Source: Pseudomonadota bacterium
GTDB lineage: Bacteria; Pseudomonadota; Gammaproteobacteria; Steroidobacterales; Steroidobacteraceae
Reading direction: 5' to 3'
DNA: 11,082 nt
NCBI GenBank assembly: GCA_021817875.1
Contig: JAKAFQ010000095.1
Span: forward strand, 1 to 11,082
The position numbers and the translations under genes are program-made. Positions 7,164-11,082 of the stretch are shown here, in pieces; within the stretch, counting starts at the first letter, position 1, and each line of letters begins with the position of its first letter. The notes beneath the pieces are model-generated. The model was given only the letters and a program-made list of their open reading frames with translations. It did no database searches and had not been told where the DNA came from.

Positions 7164-9965
7164 TTAATGGAATCGGTAACCGAATCGAACACCGATTACG
7201 CGAGGGCGAAGAGGTGTTTGGGCGACGATGAACTGAGCCGTACTCGTGAAGACCGCCGCATTCGAGTTGGCCAGATTCTGCCCGTAGGCGGTGACTGACC
7301 AACGGTCTCGCGAAATGCCGATAGAGGCATCGTAGATCGTATACGCCGGATCCTCGAAACGCGCCCTGCCGGTGTCGATGGTTTCCCCGGGTAAAAACGG
7401 CGGGTTGGATCCAGCCTGTGTGAACGAATGTCCTTGATGTTCGGCGCCGAATTGCACGTGCGCGGTCGCGCCATTCAAAAGCGGCATCGTCGCGGGCGCG
7501 TTCAAAGGGAACTCGTAGCGGAGCATGAGCGTGAAGTGAATCGGCGGTGAATTGGCGGCCGGCGAACCAAGCGGCCCGAACGGATTCGGCAATGGTGTGC
7601 AATTCGTCGGTCCCTGTGGACAAATCTCAGTGATCGGGTGCCCGTAGTTCGCGCTCGCCGGGTTATTGTCGATGATCACAGGGGAGTTCAACTGCTTGCT
7701 GCTGTTCCATGCTGCGGCACCGCGGAACGTGAGTCCGTGCATGATCTGTGCGGCAAGAGATGTCTCGACGCCATTGATCCGGAAATTCTGGCCATTGTCA
7801 TTGAAGAACGCCGTGCCGGTAAACCCGGGATCAAAGAACGAAATCTGGACGTTATTCCAATCCTCCCGATAGAAAGAGGTGTTCCATTGAAAATATCGGT
7901 GCATCAAGTGCCAGTTTGTCTTCCAACCGATCTCGTAGTTGGTCAGCGTGTCCGGCTTATAAGACTCTGGGATCGCGAATTGGGGCTGACCATCCGGACC
8001 ATACCCATGCAAACTGCCGCCGTTCTGATTGAATCCTCCAGGGCGGAAACCTTGCGAGAACGTGAAATAGGTCAAGATGTGCTGTGGATGGCCGAATAGC
8101 GTCGGCTCAACGCGCCATGAAAGGTTTGTCTGGTAGCGCCACCCCTGTTCGGTATCCCGCAGGTTCTGCGCGTCCAAATTGGTCGAATACGCCGGATCGT
8201 GGCATCCACCCGCGGGCACGCCGGCCTGGAAACATCCGAAGGCGGTCTGCACGACGCCGGCGAGGCTATTTAAAAAAACGAAGTGCCTGGCGCCCGCCGT
8301 CAAGGTGATATGTGGGGTCAAATCAAAACTGAGAGACGCGTATTCGGCGATCTGCCGTTCCTCTCGCTTCGCATCGTCGAAAAAGGTCGTGTACTTATTT
8401 TGCACACCCGGATTTCTAACGGTCGTGCCAGGAAACGTTCCTACGGTGGCGAAGCAGCCGCTATTACCCGGCGTTCCCGGCGCTCCGTTGGACGTGCACG
8501 CCGGTACGGACTCATTCAAAAAGTAGGTTTGATCGTAGACGATATTGTCTTCGTAGAATGCCCCAAGTATGCCCCGGAGCCGCCAACTCTCCGGCGTCTG
8601 CAAACGCACCTCGTGTTGCCAATGCTGGTTTTGCTGATTGGATGTCAGCGGCTCCAGCGGCGAAAAACATGTCGAAGACAAGTTGCCATTCCCGCCGGAT
8701 CCGGGACCATAGCATTGGTAGTAGTCGCCATAGACCCCGCGCGCGTAATTGGTGTAATCGACCTCGTTCTGGACGTTTCGAGTGAGATAGCCACCAGTAT
8801 AGATTGCGTGGAGATCCCCCAGTTTTCCATTGACCTTCCATGCCGTAATGGAGTCCTTCTCCCGATGATATGCAGGTGTGAACAATGTCACTTGCAACGG
8901 CGCCAGATTCCCCCCGTCCGGCGCGGTTGGATACTGGTAGAACACGCCCTCGGCGTCGAGGCTCTGGTACATTTGCGTGAGAAGTACATTCCAGTCGTCG
9001 TTTATGCGATATAGCGCTTCGACTCGGCCACCTTGGTAAGTGACCGGATTAATGTTGTTGGCGACGAGACCGGTGTTGTTGGCGACGGGACTGCCGGGAG
9101 GTGCGCAATATCCGTTGTTTGGCAGGCCATCAGGACATTGTCCGTTGACAGCCGGATAATTCGCGTAATGGATGCCCACGTCGGTATTCTTGCGGGTGAA
9201 CGTGCCGTAGACATTGTCAATGTAGCCGCCTTGCCGATCCGTATAGGCTACAAGTCGCATCGCGAGATGCCTGGAGATGATCGGCAGGTTGAGAACGCCG
9301 GTCACGGCGGTGTTCGGATCGCCATGCGCCGTCACGCCGTAATCGCCGGTGAAATTCCCTTCGATCCGGTCTAGTTTGGGCTTGTTGGTAATGTAGCGGA
9401 TAGCGCCTGCCTCGGCCCCGGACCCGAACAATGTCCCTTGCGGGCCCTCGAGGACCTCGATGCGGTTCATGTCGACCATGTAGATATCGAGGTTCTGATT
9501 CGGCAGTTGAACCGACTGGTCATCCAGGTAGACGGCCACGTTGGGCCACAGACCGATGATTCCGCTCGCTTGAGTCGCTTGAGAACCCGCGCTTGCGCCG
9601 CGCATGAATATCTCATTCTGACCAGGTCCGTTGTCCGCTGAGGTCAGGTTCGGGAGCATCCGGATGTAGTCCTCAAATGAGGTGATATGCAATTGCTGCA
9701 TCATCCTGCTATCGAGCGCTTGCATCGTGATTGGTACGTTCTGCACGCTCTCGCTGCGGCGAGTGGCGGTAACCACGACTTCGGCCAGTGCGCCGGGAGC
9801 ACTGTGAGCCGCTCGCGGACGAGGCGGCATCGGCCGTGCGGTTACCGCATGCGAAGGACTGTCAGCGGAGGCTGCAAAAACACGCTGCGCGGGTTGCATC
9901 GTCAACACGCCGATAGACGCGCCACCAAGAACGGCAGTCACGGCATACCGTACTTTCGGATTCAT
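7164..9965 (-). CDS. TonB-dependent outer-membrane receptor
   Basis: This is an outer-membrane beta-barrel that imports a scarce or bulky ligand using TonB energy. The 933 residues open with a signal peptide (about 1-32, ending near VFAAS) and a proline/alanine-rich spacer. A TonB-box-like EVVVTATRR follows at 62-70. The plug covers about 75-197, with NVPITMQAL, IFMRGASAG (119-127) and the family signature VLEGPQGTLFGSGAEAGAIRY (171-191). The rest is barrel, ending in VIGVRFGYRFH. The last residue is His instead of the usual aromatic, with Phe just before it. There is no N-terminal signalling domain for an anti-sigma factor. The ATG at 9965 has a strong GGGGAGGGGA ribosome-binding site. This receptor type is common in sphingomonad- and Steroidobacter-like bacteria and its ligand cannot be inferred from family alone. 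Its position ahead of the dehydrogenase and permease suggests it feeds that pathway, either with the organic substrate or a metal complex. Confidence 0.93.
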   Translation of the reverse strand: MNPKVRYAVTAVLGGASIGVLTMQPAQRVFAASADSPSHAVTARPMPPRPRAAHSAPGALAEVVVTATRRSESVQNVPITMQALDSRMMQQLHITSFEDYIRMLPNLTSADNGPGQNEIFMRGASAGSQATQASGIIGLWPNVAVYLDDQSVQLPNQNLDIYMVDMNRIEVLEGPQGTLFGSGAEAGAIRYITNKPKLDRIEGNFTGDYGVTAHGDPNTAVTGVLNLPIISRHLAMRLVAYTDRQGGYIDNVYGTFTRKNTDVGIHYANYPAVNGQCPDGLPNNGYCAPPGSPVANNTGLVANNINPVTYQGGRVEALYRINDDWNVLLTQMYQSLDAEGVFYQYPTAPDGGNLAPLQVTLFTPAYHREKDSITAWKVNGKLGDLHAIYTGGYLTRNVQNEVDYTNYARGVYGDYYQCYGPGSGGNGNLSSTCFSPLEPLTSNQQNQHWQHEVRLQTPESWRLRGILGAFYEDNIVYDQTYFLNESVPACTSNGAPGTPGNSGCFATVGTFPGTTVRNPGVQNKYTTFFDDAKREERQIAEYASLSFDLTPHITLTAGARHFVFLNSLAGVVQTAFGCFQAGVPAGGCHDPAYSTNLDAQNLRDTEQGWRYQTNLSWRVEPTLFGHPQHILTYFTFSQGFRPGGFNQNGGSLHGYGPDGQPQFAIPESYKPDTLTNYEIGWKTNWHLMHRYFQWNTSFYREDWNNVQISFFDPGFTGTAFFNDNGQNFRINGVETSLAAQIMHGLTFRGAAAWNSSKQLNSPVIIDNNPASANYGHPITEICPQGPTNCTPLPNPFGPLGSPAANSPPIHFTLMLRYEFPLNAPATMPLLNGATAHVQFGAEHQGHSFTQAGSNPPFLPGETIDTGRARFEDPAYTIYDASIGISRDRWSVTAYGQNLANSNAAVFTSTAQFIVAQTPLRPRVIGVRFGYRFH

Positions 9966-10060
9966 GTTCCCCTCCCCGACTATTACGTTATCCCGTTCTG
10001 TTCAAACGCTCCGACGCAATCACGTCACCGCTCGTTGGTAGAAGCCGAGCATTCCGCCTA

Positions 10061-10084
10061 AGCGCATTCGACGTTCAATGCGCT
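10061..10084. repeat. 8-bp perfect hairpin upstream of the receptor gene
   Basis: AGCGCATT at 10061-10068 pairs perfectly with AATGCGCT at 10077-10084 around an 8-nt loop. No run of T follows on either strand, so it is not a standard intrinsic terminator. It sits about 100 nt before the receptor start and could be a leader structure or an operator. Confidence 0.45.
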
Positions 10085-10179
10085 CGGGCTTTGACGATGT
10101 AAGCCGGGGCGGCACGATCACTTGGTTGCCGAGGCCTTCGTCAGTGGCGCCGGAATCGGCAATGGTGTCAATGTACCCA

Positions 10180-10208
10180 CAATATATTGCAGTGCGCGAT
10201 GCGCATCG
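10180..10208. repeat. Two adjacent palindromes in an AT-rich patch
   Basis: CAATATATTG (10180-10189, 10 bp) and CGATGCGCATCG (10197-10208, 12 bp) are both perfect palindromes, separated by 7 nt. The first lies in the most AT-rich spot of the gap and includes a TATATT that could serve as a -10. A regulator site is possible; chance is also possible for the shorter one. Confidence 0.35.
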
Positions 10209-10308
10209 TCGCTAATGTTTCACACTGCTGCGTCGTAGAGAATCAACGGTACGTTTACCGATTTTGAGCTTACGAACACAGCGACGGCCCCGCGTTCCTT
10301 CGCAACGT

Positions 10309-11082
10309 TTACAAATTCGCCACGTGGGAATTGCTCGTGGTGCTCATGTTGCCACCGGTTAGCTGTCCCGCCTCGACCCGCTGCGTCAGTCTCGCCCAGG
10401 CGTCGTCGATCTCGGCTTGCAAGGTTTCGATGTCGGCGACACTCAAATGCCGATAGCGACGTTGCAGGGCCAGGTATTCGCGAATCGGGCGCCGCTTCGA
10501 CGTGTAGTTGAGCGTGTAGGTATGCCCGTCCTCGACTTCGTAGAGCGGGAACGCACCGCTCTCGACCGCATAACGCGCGGCGGTCAGGCCCGCATCGTCG
10601 GGCAGCCCCCAGCCGTCCAGACAAGGAATGAGCAGCGTGATGATTCGCGTGCCGTGCATTGTCTTGGCCTTCTCGACCTTGCTTATCAGGTCGGGCAGGA
10701 AGCCGACACTCGCGGTGGCCACGTAGGGCACCTCGTGTGCCGCCATGATCTCGGTGAAGTTTTTCTTTCGCGAGGTCTTGCCCGCAGGGGTCGAACCGGT
10801 GCTCGCCAAATGCGGCGTCGAGGAGGACTTTTGCGCCCCGGTATTCATGTAGCCTTCGTTGTCGAGGCAGAAGTAGATGAAGTTCTCGTTGCGCTCGGCT
10901 GCCGAGGACAGGCACTGGAAGCCGATGTCATAGGTGCCGCCATCGCCGGCGAAGACGACCACCTGCGTGTCGTGTTCGCCACGGGCGTCGAGCGCCCGGC
11001 GCAGGCCAGAAGCCGCGGCGGCGCTCGACTCTAGCGAGGGCTGGTAGACGGGAATGCGCAACGAGCTGTAGGGCTGCGGGCC
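10309..11082 (-). CDS. porB: Pyruvate:ferredoxin oxidoreductase beta subunit (PorB-like), 5' end missing
   Basis: This is the thiamine-pyrophosphate-binding subunit of 2-oxoacid:ferredoxin oxidoreductase, which converts pyruvate and CoA to acetyl-CoA, CO2 and reduced ferredoxin, or the reverse in reductive carbon fixation. The frame is open across the right edge, so about the first 50-80 residues, including the usual iron-sulfur cysteines, are not visible. The TPP motif starts with [10 protein letters not shown] (GDG at 10947-10939) and ends with DNEGYMNTG near 10863-10837. The remaining landmarks are typical of PorB and not of KorB: TGAQ, a [11 protein letters not shown] segment, [21 protein letters not shown] and [15 protein letters not shown]. 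The C-terminus ends with an odd [15 protein letters not shown] tail after the expected helical end. The alpha and gamma/delta partners would lie to the right. The 343-nt gap downstream means it is not obviously in the receptor operon. Confidence 0.88.
   Translation of the reverse strand, partial: GPQPYSSLRIPVYQPSLESSAAAASGLRRALDARGEHDTQVVVFAGDGGTYDIGFQCLSSAAERNENFIYFCLDNEGYMNTGAQKSSSTPHLASTGSTPAGKTSRKKNFTEIMAAHEVPYVATASVGFLPDLISKVEKAKTMHGTRIITLLIPCLDGWGLPDDAGLTAARYAVESGAFPLYEVEDGHTYTLNYTSKRRPIREYLALQRRYRHLSVADIETLQAEIDDAWARLTQRVEAGQLTGGNMSTTSNSHVANL

Larger units (their letters stand above)
9966..10308. other. 343-nt intergenic region between porB-like gene and receptor gene
   Basis: No convincing gene lies here. 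Next to the receptor start is its strong ribosome-binding site. No sigma-70 promoter with both boxes convinced me; TATATT at 10187-10182 is a fair -10 without a partner. The region holds the hairpin at 10061-10084, the palindromes at 10180-10189 and 10197-10208, and two copies of GTAAACGT (10312-10305 and 10258-10251, minus strand). Short peptide-like stretches in one minus frame on either side of a TGA at 10222-10220 may be remnants. No U-tract terminator for the PorB-like gene was seen. Confidence 0.6.

Noticed and set aside
7133..7192. ATG at 7192 as the dehydrogenase start
   Set aside because: It overlaps the end of the receptor gene and puts 20 non-signal-like residues ahead of the signal peptide, while GTG 7132 has a strong ribosome-binding site.
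5855..7231. 458-codon plus-strand open frame opposite the dehydrogenase
   Set aside because: It is antisense to a strongly conserved gene, rich in Arg, His and Pro, and has no recognisable domain.
8272..8278. Run of seven A inside the receptor gene as a phase-variation tract
   Set aside because: Seven bases is short for slipped-strand switching, it is far from the start, and the frame is intact.

Overview
The window comes from a GC-rich Gram-negative bacterium, most likely a proteobacterium (gamma or beta). The signs are a TonB-dependent outer-membrane receptor with a signal peptide, a periplasmic PQQ quinohemoprotein dehydrogenase, a DedA-rhodanese fusion, and a class I aldolase whose Schiff-base context (ILKASM.LSGKDC) is the proteobacterial form. 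All supported genes lie on the minus strand, so biological order runs from high to low coordinates. No tRNA, rRNA, insertion sequence or CRISPR array was seen.

From right to left: (1) 10309-11082, the 3' part of a pyruvate:ferredoxin oxidoreductase beta subunit (PorB), cut by the window edge. (2) 9966-10308, a non-coding stretch with an 8-bp hairpin, two palindromes and some codon-like remnants. (3) 9965 to 3471, a compact three-gene unit: TonB-dependent receptor, then PQQ/haem c alcohol dehydrogenase (31-nt gap), then a GabP-like amino-acid permease joined by an ATGA overlap. This looks like one transcript for outer-membrane capture, periplasmic oxidation and inner-membrane import. (4) 3239-3470, a regulatory gap with a 14-bp palindrome and an 18-nt inverted repeat around a candidate promoter. 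(5) 3238 to about 1249, a class I fructose-bisphosphate aldolase followed by a DedA-rhodanese fusion, probably co-transcribed. (6) 240-1246, broken cobalamin-pathway genes: a middle piece of a CobC-type alpha-ribazole phosphatase running, out of frame, into an L-threonine kinase (PduX/BluE-like) that lacks its N-terminal motif. (7) 11-208, a nearly complete cobalamin riboswitch on the minus strand, with a candidate promoter overlapping the kinase stop codon. Its target gene lies beyond the left edge.

Two points stand out. First, the dehydrogenase has Asp-Phe-Asp at the catalytic position, the Asp-x-Asp pattern that marks lanthanide-dependent PQQ dehydrogenases; its other predicted acidic metal ligand looks like Asp in a locally expanded loop rather than the usual Glu. 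With the receptor and permease in one unit, this is the best candidate for an undescribed system. Second, the B12 relic next to a well-preserved B12 riboswitch suggests loss of the nucleotide-loop (side-chain) assembly steps while B12-controlled expression of a neighbouring gene is kept.
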